A stretch of 64,000 nt of DNA from Setophaga petechia (Eukaryota; Chordata; Aves; Passeriformes; Parulidae). The first letter of the stretch is position 1; every line of letters starts with the position of its first letter. Both the position numbers and the translations under genes were made by a program. The notes below the pieces were generated by a model, which saw only the letters and a program-made list of their open reading frames with translations, searched no databases and was not told the origin of the DNA. Below, piece by piece: positions 39,767-50,420 of this stretch. The stretch spans positions 630,001 to 694,000 of the forward strand of contig JANCRA010000010.1 in NCBI GenBank assembly GCA_024362935.1, given 5' to 3'.

Positions 39767-41768
39767 GACAACTTTCTTTTTCTTGTGTCAAAACACAGTG
39801 CAGCCCTCTGTGCAACTTCTAGAACACGATAGGAAATGTTTAGGGAGCAGGAAGGTTTTCTCCTTGCGAGACATAGTGAAAAAGCTATTTGCTTAGATGG
39901 AGGTGACAAGAAACCCTTACTGCAGTGCAGTGACAAGTTAATTGGTACACAGCACTGGGATTGTGTTAGCAGCTCTCAAAGTGCTAGAAAACAGTACTTT
40001 CCCACTCTCTTGCCTTTCCCTTCACATTAATACTTGAAAGGAAGGCATCTTTGACAACTTTCTTTTATATTTTGCAAAACACACTGCAGCCCTCTGTGCA
40101 ACTTCTACAACACGATGGAAGTTGTTTAGTGAGCAGCAACGTTTTCCCCTTGCGAGACATTGTGAAAAAGCTATTTGCTCAGATGTAGGTATCAAGAAAC
40201 ACTTACTGCCGTGCACTGACAAGCTAATTGCTACACAGCACTGGGATTGTGTTAGCAGCTTGCAAAGTGCTAGAAAACAGTACTTTCCCACTCTCTTGCC
40301 TTTCCCTACACATTAATACTTGAAAGGAAGGCGTCTTAGACAACTTTCTTTTTCTTGTTACAGAACACACTGCAGCCCTCTGTGCAACTTCTAGAACACG
40401 ATAGGAGATGTTTAGTGAGCAGGAAGGTTTTCTCCTTGGGAGACATAGTGAAAAAGTTATTTGCTTAGATGTAGGTGACAAGAAACACTTACTGCAGTGA
40501 AGTGACAAGTTAATTGGTACACAGCACTGGGATTGTGTTAGCAGCCTGCAAAGTGCTAGAAAACAGTACTTTCCCACTCTCTTGCCTTTCCCTTCACATT
40601 AATACTTGAAAGGAAGGCATCTTAGACAACTTTCTTTTTCTTGTGTCAAAAAACTCTGCAGCCCTCTCTGCAACATCTACTACACGATGGAAGTTGTTTA
40701 GTGAGCAGGAAGGTTTTCTCCTTGCGAGACATACTGAAAAAGCTATTTGCTTAGATGTAGGTGACAAGAAACACTTACTGCAGTGCACTGAAAAGCTAAC
40801 TGCTCCACAGCACTAGTACTGTGTTAGCAGCTTGCAAAGTGCTAGAAAACAGTACTTTCCCACTCTCTTGCCTTTCCCTTCACATTAATACTTGAAAGGA
40901 AGGCGTCTTAGACAACTTTGTTTTACATTTTGCAAAACACACTGCAGCCCTCTGTGCAACTTCTACAACACGATGGAAGTTGTTTAGTGAGCAGCAACGT
41001 TTTCCCCTTGCGAAACAAAGTGAAAAAGCTATTTGCTCAGATGTAGGTATCAAGAAACACTTACTGCCGTGCACTGACAAGCTAATTGCTACACAGCACT
41101 GCGATTGTGTTAGCAGCTTGCAAAGTGCTAGAAAACAGTACTTTCCCACTCTCTTGCCTTTCCCTTCACATTAATACTTGAAAGGAAGGCGTCTTAGACA
41201 ACTTTCTTTTTCTTGTTACAGAACACACTGCAGCCCTCTGTTCAACTTCTAGAACACGATAGGAGATGTTTAGTGAGCAAGAAGGTTTTCTCCTTGGGAG
41301 ACATAGTGAAAAAGCTATTTGCTTAGATGTAGGTGACAAGAAACACTTACTGCAGTGAAGTGACAAGTTAATTGGTACACAGCACTGGGATTGTGTTAGC
41401 AGCTCTCAAAGTGATAGAAAACAGTACTTTCCCACTCTCTTGCCTTTCCCTTCACATTAATACTTGATAGGAAGGCGTCTTAGACAACTTTCTTTTTCTT
41501 GTGTCAAAAAACTCTGCAGCCCTCTCTGCAACATGTACAACACGATGGAAGTTGTTTAGTGAGCAGGAAGGTTTTCTCCTTGCGAGACATAGTGAAAAAG
41601 CTATTTGCTTAGATGTAGGTGACAAGAAACACTTACTGCAGTGCACTGAACAGCTAACTGCTCCACAGCACTAGTACTGTGTTAGCAGCTTGCAAAGTGC
41701 TAGAAAACAGTACTTTCCCACTCTCTTGCCTTTCCCTTCACATTAATACTTGAAAGGAAGGCGTCTTA

Positions 41769-42057
41769 GACAACTTTCTTTTTCTTGTTACAGGACACAC
41801 TGCAGCCCTATGTTCAACTTCTACAACACGATGGAAGTTGTTTAGTGAGCAGCAGGAAGGTTTTCTCCTTGCGAGACATAGTGAAAAAGCTATTTGCTTA
41901 GATGTAGGTGACAAGAAACACTTACTGCAGTGCACTGAACAGCTAACTGCTCCACAGCACTAGTACTGTGTTAGCAGCTTGCAAAGTGCTAGAAAACAGT
42001 ACTTTCCCACTCTCTTGCCTTTCCCTTCACATTAATACTTGAAAGGAAGGCGTCTTA
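41769..42057 (+). repeat. 289-bp hybrid monomer, type P (copy 5)
   Basis: Same join, with the private change ttacagg instead of ttacaga. It is followed directly by F, so the usual I unit is missing here. Confidence 0.85.
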
Positions 42058-43472
42058 GACAACTTTGTTTTACATTTTGCAAAACACACTGCAGCCCTCT
42101 GTGCAACTTCTACAACACGATGGAAGTTGTTTAGTGAGCAGCAACGTTTTCCCCTTGCGAAACAAAGTGAAAAAGCTATTTGCTCAGATGTAGGTATCAA
42201 GAAACACTTACTGCCGTGCACTGACAAGCTAATTGCTACACAGCACTGCGATTGTGTTAGCAGCTTGCAAAGTGCTAGAAAACAGTACTTTCTCACTCTC
42301 TTGCCTTTCCCTTCACATTAATACTTGAAAGGAAGGCGTCTTAGACAGCTTTCTTTTTCTTGTTACAGAACACACTGCAGCCCTCTGTTCAACTTCTACA
42401 ACACGATAGGAGATGTTTAGTGAGCAAGAAGGTTTTCTCCTTGGGAGACATAGTGAAAAAGCTATTTGCTTAGTTGTAGGTGACAAGAAACACTTACTGC
42501 AGTGCATTCAAAAGCTAACTGCTACACAGCACTGGGATTGTGTTAGCAGCCTGCAAAGTGGTAGAAAACAGTACTTTCCCACTCTCTTGCCTTTCCCTTC
42601 ACATTAATACTTGAAAGGAAGGCATCTTAGACAACTTTCTTTTTCTTGTGTCAAAAAACTCTGCAGCCCTCTCTGCAACATCTACAACACGATGGAAGTT
42701 GTTTAGTGAGCAGGAAGGTTTTCTCCTTGCGAGACATAGTGAAAAAGCTATTTGCTTAGATGTAGGTGACAAGAAACACTTACTGCCGTGCACTGAACAG
42801 CTAATTGCTACACAGAACTGGGATTGTGTTAGCAGCTTGCAAAGTGCTAGAAAACAGTACTTTCCCACTCTCTTGCCTTTCCCTTCACATTAATACTTGA
42901 AAGGAAGGCATCTTAGACAACTTTCTTTTTCTTGTGTCAAAAAACTCTGCAGCCCTCTCTGCAACATCTACAACACGATGGAAGTTGTTTAGTGAGCAGG
43001 AAGGTTTTCTCCTTGCAAGACGTAGTGAAAAAGCTATTTGCTTAGATGTAGGTGACAAGAAACACTTACTGCAGTGCACTGAACAGCTAATTGCTACACA
43101 GAACTGGGATTGTGTTAGCAGCTTGCAAAGTGCTAGAAAACAGTACTTTCCCACTCTCTTGCCTTTCTCTTCACATTAATACTTGAAAGGAAGGCGTCTT
43201 AGACAACTTTCTTTTTCTTGTTACAGAACACACTGCAGCCCTCTGTTCAACTTCTAGAACACGATAGGAAATGTTTAGTGAGCAGGAAGGTTTTCTCCTT
43301 GCGAGACATAGTGAAAAAGCTATTTGCTTAGATATAGGTGACAAGAAACCCTTACTCCAGTGCAGTGACAAGTTAATTGGTACACAGCACTGGGATTGTG
43401 TTAGCAGCCTGCAAAGTGCTAGAAAACAGTACTTTCCCACTCTCTTGCCTTTCCCTTCACATTAATACTTGA

Positions 43473-43949
43473 AAGGAAGGCGTCTTAGACAACTTTCTTT
43501 TTCTTGCTGCAAAACATTCTGCAGCCCTCTGTGCAACCTGTACAGCACGATGGAAGTTGTTTAATGAGCAGGAACATTTTCTCCTAGTGAGAGATAGTGA
43601 AAAAGCTTTTTGCTTAGATGTAGGTTACCACAGGCAGTTACTGCAGTGCACTGCAAAGCTAATAGATGCACAACACTGGGATTGTGTGCCCAGCTTGCAA
43701 AGTGGTAGGAAACAGTACCTTTCCACTCTTCCTGCTTTTTCCATGCACATTACTATTCGAATGGAAAGAATTTTAGACAACTTTCTTTGGCTTCTTGCAA
43801 AACACTCTGCACACCTGCCTGCAATCTCTAGAAGTCGATGGGAGATATTTTCTGAACTGGCTCAGTTTCTCTTTGCAAGACATGGGGAAAAAGCAATTTG
43901 CTTAGATATAGGTGAAAAGAGGCACCTACTACAGTGCACTGCAAGCTAA
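43473..43949 (+). pseudogene. In-frame coding-repeat remnant, S1-S2, block 1
   Basis: One frame stays open for 158 codons from just after a TGA at 43,470 to TAA at 43,947, crossing the S1/S2 junction. S1 is exactly 96 codons, so the unit frame is kept. Both units encode the same pattern: LDNF..LxAKHSA, then RW(K/E)xF.E, FL(L/F).R..EKA(I/F)CLD.G and LLQCTA. Next to S3 (CTEKL), S2 lacks bases at its CTAS-stop, so a frameshift ends the frame. There is no ATG at the start. I do not recognise the peptide family. It may be a relic of a tandem-repeat protein gene or a chance open frame; similarity between repeats at protein level is expected either way because the DNA is repeated. Confidence 0.35.
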
Positions 43950-44046
43950 TTGCTGCACAACACGCAGATTGTGTAAGCAGGTTGCAAACTGATAGAAAAC
44001 AGTACCTCTCCCTTCTCCTGCCTTTTTTATTCACATTTCTATTTGA

Positions 44047-44427
44047 ATGCAAGGCGTTTTAGACAACTTTCTTTTGCTTCTTGCAAAACACTCTGCACAC
44101 CTGCCTGCAATCTCTAGAAGTCGATGGGAGATGTTTTCTGAACTGGCTCAGTTTCTCCTTGCGAGACATGGGGAAAAAGCAATTTGCTTAGATGCAGGTG
44201 AAAAGAGGCACCTACTACAGTGCACTGAAAAACTAATTGCTGCACAACTCTGGGATTGTGTAAGCAGCTTACAAACAGATAGAAAACAGCACCTTTCCAC
44301 TCTCCTGCCTTTTCCATTGGCATTACTATTCGAATGGCAGCAGTTTTGGACAACTTTCTTTTGCTTCTTGCAAAACACTCTGCACACCTCCGTGCAACTT
44401 CTAGAAAAAATGAGAGTTGTTTTCTGA
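44047..44427 (+). pseudogene. ATG-initiated coding-repeat remnant, S3, block 1
   Basis: 126 codons starting at ATG directly after an in-frame TGA. The first ~90 residues are a complete repeat unit: LDNFLLLLAKHSAHL, RSRWEMFSE, FLLARHGEKAICLD, RHLLQCTEKLIAAQ, WDCVSSLQ. S3 is 287 bp, so beyond the junction the frame differs from the unit frame and the last ~30 residues are out of register. This is the best preserved copy of the putative ancestral repeat. No promoter or signal is evident at its start. Confidence 0.35.
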
Positions 44428-44544
44428 ACTGGTACAGTTTCTCCTGAAGAGATATAATGCAAACGCTATTGGCTTAGATGTAGTAACAATAGGCAATTAT
44501 TACAGTGCACTGCAAAGTCAATCGTAGTAGAACACTGGGATTGT

Positions 44545-44763
44545 GTGTCCAGCTTGCAAACTGGTAGAAAACAGTACCGATCCGCTCTCCTGCATTTTCC
44601 CTTTCCAGGAACATTCGAATTGATGGCTTTTTTGGACAAGTTACTTTTTCTTGTTGCAAAACACGCTGCAGAGCTGCCTGCAACCTCTAGAGCACGATGG
44701 GAGGTTTTTTGTGAACAGACACAGTTTCTCCTGGCGAGACATAATGAAAAAGCTTTTTGCTAA
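44545..44763 (+). pseudogene. In-frame coding-repeat remnant, S4-S5, block 1
   Basis: A frame open for 72 codons from GTG, and further upstream towards about 44,490, crosses the S4/S5 junction in the same register as S1-S2. It reads SSLQTGRKQY in S4, then LDKLLFLVAKHAAEL, RARWEVFCEQ and FLLARHNEKAFC in S5, and ends at TAA just before the CpG-rich insert. It is the second S junction where the unit frame is kept. Confidence 0.3.
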
Positions 44764-44823
44764 GGTGTAGCCGGCAGGAGACGCTAAAGACCAGGAGACG
44801 GAGCACTGTGCCTTTAAGCGCCG

Positions 44824-44830
44824 CTTCCGG
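44824..44830 (-). promoter_or_regulatory. ETS-like motif, block 1
   Basis: Minus-strand reading CCCGGAAGCGG. It contains the CCGGAA core bound by ETS-family factors but has C in place of T after AAG, so it is weaker than the copies in blocks 2 and 3. Confidence 0.4.
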
Positions 44831-44891
44831 GTGTCTCTCGGCTGTAGCTGTTCTCCGGAGCACGCCGCGATCGGCGTAACCACACCAGATT

Positions 44892-44903
44892 CTTCGCGCC
44901 AAG
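44892..44903 (+). promoter_or_regulatory. E2F-like palindrome, block 1
   Basis: cttcgcgccaag contains TTCGCGCCAA; its complement TTGGCGCGAA matches the E2F/DP consensus TTTGGCGCGAAA at the core. It lies 61 bases after the ETS-like motif. Inferred from motif only. Confidence 0.4.
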
Positions 44904-44982
44904 AAGCGTCTTCTCCTTCTCCGGGAAAAAGAGACTGCGGCAGCTTCTGAACGGCGAACTACGAAGCGGCACAAAACTGGGA

Positions 44983-44992
44983 TTGGGTAAGC
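44983..44992 (+). promoter_or_regulatory. Possible 5' splice site, block 1
   Basis: ttgg|gtaagc matches the donor consensus G|GTAAG, with GT at 44,987, 18 bases after the CpG-rich insert. Ordinary monomers have ttgtgttagc here, with no donor. The first TTACAG acceptor-like site downstream ends at 45,956 in a D unit. Confidence 0.35.
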
Positions 44993-45074
44993 AGCTTTCA
45001 AAGTGATAGAAAACAGTACTTTCCCACTCTCTTGCCTTTCCCTTCACATTAATACTTGAAAGGAAGGCATCTTA

Positions 45075-45359
45075 GACAACTTTCTTTTACATTTTGCAAA
45101 ACACACTGCAGCCCTCTGTTCAACTTCTAGAACACGATAGGAAATGTTTAGTGAGCAGGAAGGTTTTCTCCTTGCGAGACATAGTGAAAAAGCATTTGCT
45201 TAGATATAGGTGACAAGAAACCCTTACTGCAGTGCAGTGACAAGTTAATTGGTACACAGCACTGGGATTGTGTTAGCAGCTTGCAAAGTGCTAGAAAACA
45301 GTACTTTCCCACTCTCTTGCCTTTCCCTTCACATTAATACTTGAAAGGAAGGCGTCTTA
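45075..45359 (+). repeat. T monomer, 285 bp, block 1
   Basis: First ordinary-type unit after the cassette: leader cttttacattttgc, ctctgttcaac, gataggaaatg, gatatagg. One base is missing (aaaagcatttgc for aaaagctatttgc). It is closely related to R, the unit before the cassette. Confidence 0.8.
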
Positions 45360-45937
45360 GACAACTTTCTTTTTCTTGTGTCAAAACACACTGCAGCCCT
45401 CTGTGCAATTGCTAGAACACGATAGGAAATGTTTAGGGAGCAGGAAGGTTTTCTCCTTGCGAGACATAGTGAAAAAGCTATTTGCTTAGATGGAGGTGAC
45501 AAGAAACCCTTACTGCAGTGCAGTGACAAGTTAATTGGTACACAGCACTGGGATTGTGTTAGCAGCTCTCAAAGTGCTAGAAAACAGTACTTTCCCACTC
45601 TCTTGCCTTTCCCTTCACATTAATACTTGAAAGGAAGGCATCTTAGACAACTTTCTTTTATATTTTGCAAAACACACTGCAGCCCTCTGTGCAACTTCTA
45701 GAACACGATGGAAGTTGTTTAGTGAGCAGCAACGTTTTCCCCTTGCGAGACATTGTGAAAAAGCTATTTGCTCAGATGTAGGTATCAAGAAACACTTACT
45801 GCCGTGCACTGACAAGCTAATTGCTACACAGCACTGGGATTGTGTTAGCAGCTTGCAAAGTGCTAGAAAACAGTACTTTCCCACTCTCTTGCCTTTCCCT
45901 ACACATTAATACTTGAAAGGAAGGCGTCTTAGACAAC

Positions 45938-45956
45938 TTTCTTTTTCTTGTTACAG
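45938..45956 (+). promoter_or_regulatory. Representative pyrimidine tract plus TTACAG
   Basis: In monomer types D, I, J, K, O, P and R, offsets 7-25 read as a run of T/C ending in gttacag, resembling a vertebrate-type 3' splice site. Types A, B, E, G, H, L, M, N and Q have gtcaaa, and C, F and T have attttgcaaa, so they lack the AG. The site is listed once here, as the first after the block 1 donor; it recurs in every unit of the named types. Confidence 0.3.
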
Positions 45957-48791
45957 AACACACTGCAGCCCTCTGTGCAACTTCTAGAACACGATAGGAG
46001 ATGTTTAGTGAGCAGGAAGGTTTTCTCCTTGGGAGACATAGTGAAAAAGTTATTTGCTTAGATGTAGGTGACAGGAAACACTTACTGCAGTGAAGTGACA
46101 AGTTAATTGGTACACAGCACTGGGATTGTGTTAGCAGCCTGCAAAGTGCTAGAAAACAGTACTTTCCCACTCTCTTGCCTTTCCCTTCACATTAATACTT
46201 GAAAGGAAGGCATCTTAGACAACTTTCTTTTTCTTGTGTCAAAAAACTCTGCAGCCCTCTCTGCAACATCTACTACACGATGGAAGTTGTTTAGTGAGCA
46301 GGAAGGTTTTCTCCTTGCGAGAGATACTGAAAAAGCTATTTGCTTAGATGTAGGTGACAAGAAACACTTACTGCAGTGCACTGAAAAGCTAACTGCTCCA
46401 CAGCACTAGTACTGTGTTAGCAGCTTGCAAAGTGCTAGAAAACAGTACTTTCCCACTCTCTTGCCTTTCCCTTCACATTAATACTTGAAAGGAAGGCGTC
46501 TTAGACAACTTTGTTTTACATTTTGCAAAACACACTGCAGCCCTCTGTGCAACTTCTACAACACGATGGAAGTTGTTTAGTGAGCAGCAACGTTTTCCTC
46601 TTGCGAAACAAAGGGAAAAAGCTATTTGCTCAGATGTAGGTATCAAGAAACACTTACTGCCGTGCACTGACAAGCTAATTGCTACACAGCACTGCGATTG
46701 TGTTAGCAGCTTGCAAAGTGCTAGAAAACAGTACTTTCCCACTCTCTTGCCTTTCCCTTCACATTAATACTTGAAAGGAAGGCGTCTTAGACAACTTTCT
46801 TTTTCTTGTTACAGAACACACTGCAGGCCTATGTTCAACTTCTACAACACGATAGGAGATGTTTAGTGAGCAAGAAGGTTTTCTCCTTGGGAGACATAGT
46901 GAAAAAGCTATTTGCTTAGATGTAGGTGACAAGAAACACTTACTGCAGTGCATTCAAAAGCTAACTGCTACACAGCACTGGGATTGTGTTAGCAGCTTGC
47001 AAAGTGCTAGAAAACAGTACTTTCCCACTCTCTTGCCTTTCCCTTCACATTAATACTTGAAAGGAAGGCATCTTAGACAACTTTCTTTTTCTTGTGTCAA
47101 AAAACTCTGCAGCCCTCTCTGCAACATCTACAACACGATGGAAGTTGTTTAGTGAGCAGGAAGGTTTTCTCCTTGCGAGACATAGTGAAAAAGCTATTTG
47201 CTTAGATGTAGGTGACAAGAAACACTTACTGCAGTGCATTGAACAGCTAATTGCTACACAGAACTGGGATTGTGTTAGCAGCTTGCAAAGTGCTAGAAAA
47301 CAGTACTTTCCCACTCTCTTGCCTTTCCCTTCACATTAATACTTGAAAGGAAGGCATCTTAGACAACTTTCTTTTTCTTGTGTCAAAAAACTCTGCAGCC
47401 TTCTCTGCAACATCTACATCACGATGGAATTTGTTTAGTGAGCAGGAAGGTTTTCTCCTTGCGGGACATAGTGAAAAAGCTTTTTGCTTAGATGTAGGAG
47501 ACAAGAAACACTTACTGCAGTGCACTGAACAGCTAACTGCTACACAGCACTAGGACTGTGTTAGCAGCTTGCAAAGTGCTAGAAAACAGTACTTTCCCAC
47601 TCTCTTGCCTTTCCCTTCACATTAATACTTGAAAGGAAGGCGTCTTAGACAACTTTCTTTTTCTTGTTACAGAACACACTGCAGCCTTCTGTGCAACTTC
47701 TAGAACACGATAGGAGATGTTTAGTGAGCAAGAAGGTTTTCTCCTTGGGAGACATAGTGAAAAAGCTATTTGCTTAGATGTCGGTGACAAGAAACACTTA
47801 CTGCAGTGGACTGAAAAGCTTAATGCTACACAGCACTGCGATTGTGTTAGCAGCCTGCAAAGTGCTAGAAAACAGTACTTTCCCACTCTCTTGCCTTTCC
47901 CTTCACATTAATACTTGAAAGGAAGTCATCTTAGACAACTTTCTTTTTCTTGTGTCAAAAAACTCTGCAGCCCTCTCTGCAACATCTACAACACGATGGA
48001 AGTTGTTTAGTGCACAGGAAGGTTTTCTCCTTGCGAGACATTGTGAAAAAGCTATTTGCTTAGATGTAGGTGACAAGAAACACTTACTGCAGTGCACTGA
48101 ACAGCTAATTGCTACACAGCACTGGGATTGTGTTAGCAGCTTGCAAAGTGCTAGAAAACAGTACTTTCCCACTCTCTTGCCTTTCCCTTCACATTAATAC
48201 TTGAAAGGAAGGCGTCTTAGACAACTTTCTTTTTCTTGTGTCAAACCACAGTGCAGCCCTCTGTGCAACTTCTAGGACACGATAGGAAATGTTTAGGGAG
48301 CAGGAAGGTTTTCTCCTTGCGAGACATAGTGAAAAAGCTATTTGCTTAGATGGAGGTGACAAGAAACCCTTACTGCAGTGCAGTGACAAGTTAATTGGTA
48401 CACAGCACTGGGATTGTGTTAGCAGCTCTCAAAGTGCTAGAAAACAGTACTTTCCCACTCTCTTGCCTTTCCCTTCACATTAATACTTGAAAGGAAGGCA
48501 TCTTAGACAACTTTCTTTTTCTTGTGTCAAAAAACTCTGCAGCCCTCTCTGCAACATCTACAACACGATGGAAGTTGTTTAGTGAGCAGGAAGGTTTTCT
48601 CCTTGCGAGACATAGTGAAAAAGCTATTTGCTTAGATGTAGGTGACAAGAAACACTTACTGCCGTGCACTGAACAGCTAATTGCTACACAGAACTGGGAT
48701 TGTGTTAGCAGCTTGCAAAGTGCTAGAAAACAGTACTTTCCCACTCTCTTGCCTTTCCCTTCACATTAATACTTGAAAGGAAGGCATCTTA

Positions 48792-49077
48792 GACAACTTT
48801 CTTTTTCTTGTGTCAAAAAACTCTGCAGCCCTCTCTGCAACATGTACAACACGATGGAAGTTGTTTAGTGAGCAGGAAGGTTTTCTCCTTGCGAGACATA
48901 GTGAAAAAGCTATTTGCTTAGATGTAGGTGACAAGAAACACTTACTGCAGTGCACTGAACAGCTAATTGCTACACAGAACTGGGATTGTGTTAGCAGCTC
49001 TCAAAGTGCTAGAAAACAGTACTTTCCCACTCTCTTGCCTTTCCCTTCACATTAATACTTGAAAGGAAGGCGTCTTA
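48792..49077 (+). repeat. H/Q hybrid monomer
   Basis: H marker catgtacaacacg in the first half, with a Q-type second half (ctaattgctacacagaactggg) and a B/K-like ctctcaaagtgctag. A close relative with ctctcaaag replaced by cttgcaaag occurs at 55,239. Confidence 0.65.
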
Positions 49078-49348
49078 GACAACTTTCTTTTTCTTGTTAC
49101 AGAACACACTGCAGCCCTCTGTGCAACTTCTAGAACACGATAGGAAATGTTTAGTGAGCAGGAAGGTTTTCTCCTTGCGAGACATAGTGAAAAAGCTATT
49201 TGCTTAGATATAGGTGACAAGAAACCCTTACTCCAGTGCAGTGACAAGTTAATTGGTACACAGCACTGGGATTGTGTTAGCAGCCTGCAAAGTGCTAGAA
49301 AACAGTACTTTCCCACTCTCTTGCCTTTCCCTTCACATTAATACTTGA

Positions 49349-49825
49349 AAGGAAGGCGTCTTAGACAACTTTCTTTTTCTTGCTGCAAAACATTCTGCAG
49401 CCCTCTGTGCAACCTGTACAGCACGATGGAAGTTGTTTAATGAGCAGGAACATTTTCTCCTAGTGAGAGATATTGAAAAAGCTTTTTGCTTAGATGTAGG
49501 TTACCACAGGCAGTTACTGCAGTGCACTGCAAAGCTAATAGATGCACAACACTGGGATTGTGTGCCCAGCTTGCAAAGTGGTAGGAAACAGTACCTTTCC
49601 ACTCTTCCTGCTTTTTCCATGCACATTACTATTCGAATGGAAAGAATTTTAGACAACTTTCTTTGGCTTCTTGCAAAACACTCTGCACACCTGCCTGCAA
49701 TCTCTAGAAGTCGATGGGAGATATTTTCTGAACTGGCTCAGTTTCTCTTTGCAAGACATGGGGAAAAAGCAATTTGCTTAGATATAGGTGAAAAGAGGCA
49801 CCTACTACAGTGCACTGCAAGCTAA
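49349..49825 (+). pseudogene. In-frame coding-repeat remnant, S1-S2, block 2
   Basis: Equivalent of 43,473-43,949, the same length and ending at the same stop. One amino-acid change is visible in S1 (RDIEKAF for RDSEKAF). Confidence 0.33.
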
Positions 49826-49922
49826 TTGCTGCACAACACGCAGATTGTGTAAGCAGGTTGCAAACTGATAGAAAACAGTACCTCTCCCTTCTCCTGCCTT
49901 TTCTATTCACATTTCTATTTGA

Positions 49923-50303
49923 ATGCAAGGCGTTTTAGACAACTTTCTTTTGCTTCTTGCAAAACACTCTGCACACCTGCCTGCAATCTCTAGAAGTCGA
50001 TGGGAGATGTTTTCTGAACTGGCTCAGTTTCTCCTTGCGAGACATGGGGAAAAAGCAATTTGCTTAGATGCAGGTGAAAAGAGGCACCTACTACAGTGCA
50101 CTGAAAAACTAATTGCTGCACAACTCTGGGATTGTGTAAGCAGCTTACAAACAGATAGAAAACAGCACCTTTCCACTCTCCTGCCTTTTCCATTGGCATT
50201 ACTATTCGAATGGCAGCAGTTTTGGACAACTTTCTTTTGCTTCTTGCAAAACACTCTGCACACCTCCGTGCAACTTCTAGAAAAAATGAGAGTTGTTTTC
50301 TGA
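49923..50303 (+). pseudogene. ATG-initiated coding-repeat remnant, S3, block 2
   Basis: Equivalent of 44,047-44,427. The conceptual peptide is identical over its 126 codons. Confidence 0.33.
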
Positions 50304-50420
50304 ACTGGTACAGTTTCTCCTGAAGAGATATAATGCAAACGCTATTGGCTTAGATGTAGTAACAATAGGCAATTATTACAGTGCACTGCAAAGTCAATCG
50401 TAGTAGAACACTGGGATTGT

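Larger units (their letters stand above)
36618..43487 (+). repeat. Irregular 24-unit transition zone
   Basis: Order A-B-C-D-H-P-I-F-H-Q-(G/K)-B-C-D-E-F-K-H-P-F-J-Q-Q-R, including two 289-bp P units. Pieces of the regular HOR are present, but the order is broken several times (D followed directly by H, F by H, a G/K hybrid followed by B). Q units combine A-like 5' ends with gagcagg and usually ctgccgtgcactgaacag. R (gatatagg, ctccagtgcag) appears here for the first time and immediately precedes the diverged cassette. The zone separates the regular HOR region from the cassette-bearing region. Confidence 0.88.
44771..44969 (+). other. CpG-dense 199-bp insert, block 1
   Basis: Satellite homology in S5 fades after gctttttgctaaggtgtag and returns at cacaaaactgggatt. 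Between them lies sequence with no resemblance to the monomer except possibly its first ~35 bases. By eye it holds about 22 CpG in 199 bp, against only a few per 286-bp monomer. It contains no ATG on the + strand. It carries an ETS-like cttccgg, an E2F-like palindrome and cgccgcgatcggcg. It replaces about 47 bp of the monomer. Density and motifs suggest a fragment of a CpG-island promoter or first exon; its source is unknown to me. An open frame on the minus strand spans it but looks incidental. Confidence 0.75.
43488..45074 (+). repeat. Diverged S-cassette, block 1
   Basis: Five satellite-phased but strongly diverged units: S1 288 bp (43,488), S2 286 bp (43,776), S3 287 bp (44,062), S4 286 bp (44,349) and S5 440 bp (44,635, including a 199-bp insert). 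S2 and S3 are close relatives of each other; S4 is the most decayed. Flanking monomers R (before) and T (after) resemble each other (gataggaaatg, gatatagg). The block recurs almost unchanged at 49,364 and 55,811, so it is a component of a higher-order unit and not a one-off insertion. Confidence 0.93.
45360..49363 (+). repeat. Satellite segment between cassettes 1 and 2
   Basis: Fourteen 286-bp units after T: B-C-D-E-F-J-Q-G-O-A-B-Q-(H/Q)-R. Together with T and the cassette this makes a 5,876-bp higher-order unit. Pieces of the regular HOR (B to F, and G-O-A-B) are recognisable; Q and R are specific to the surroundings of cassettes. No gene is seen. Confidence 0.88.

Noticed and set aside
1..43487. 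CRISPR array
   Set aside because: Repeats are contiguous and the whole 286-bp unit is conserved; there are no unique spacers between short repeats and no cas genes.
44892..44908. CENP-B box
   Set aside because: ttcgcgccaagaagc fits the first part (TTCG, then A at the right spacing) but lacks the required CGGG. Ordinary monomers have no TTCG core in a suitable context.
44766..44972. Solo LTR (element starting TG and ending CA around the CpG-rich insert)
   Set aside because: No matching short direct repeats flank it, no polyadenylation signal is seen, and part of its left edge still aligns loosely to the monomer.
44687..45001. Minus-strand arginine-rich frame across the insert as a gene
   Set aside because: It merely spans a GC-rich segment, runs into satellite on both sides, and block differences are not concentrated at third positions.
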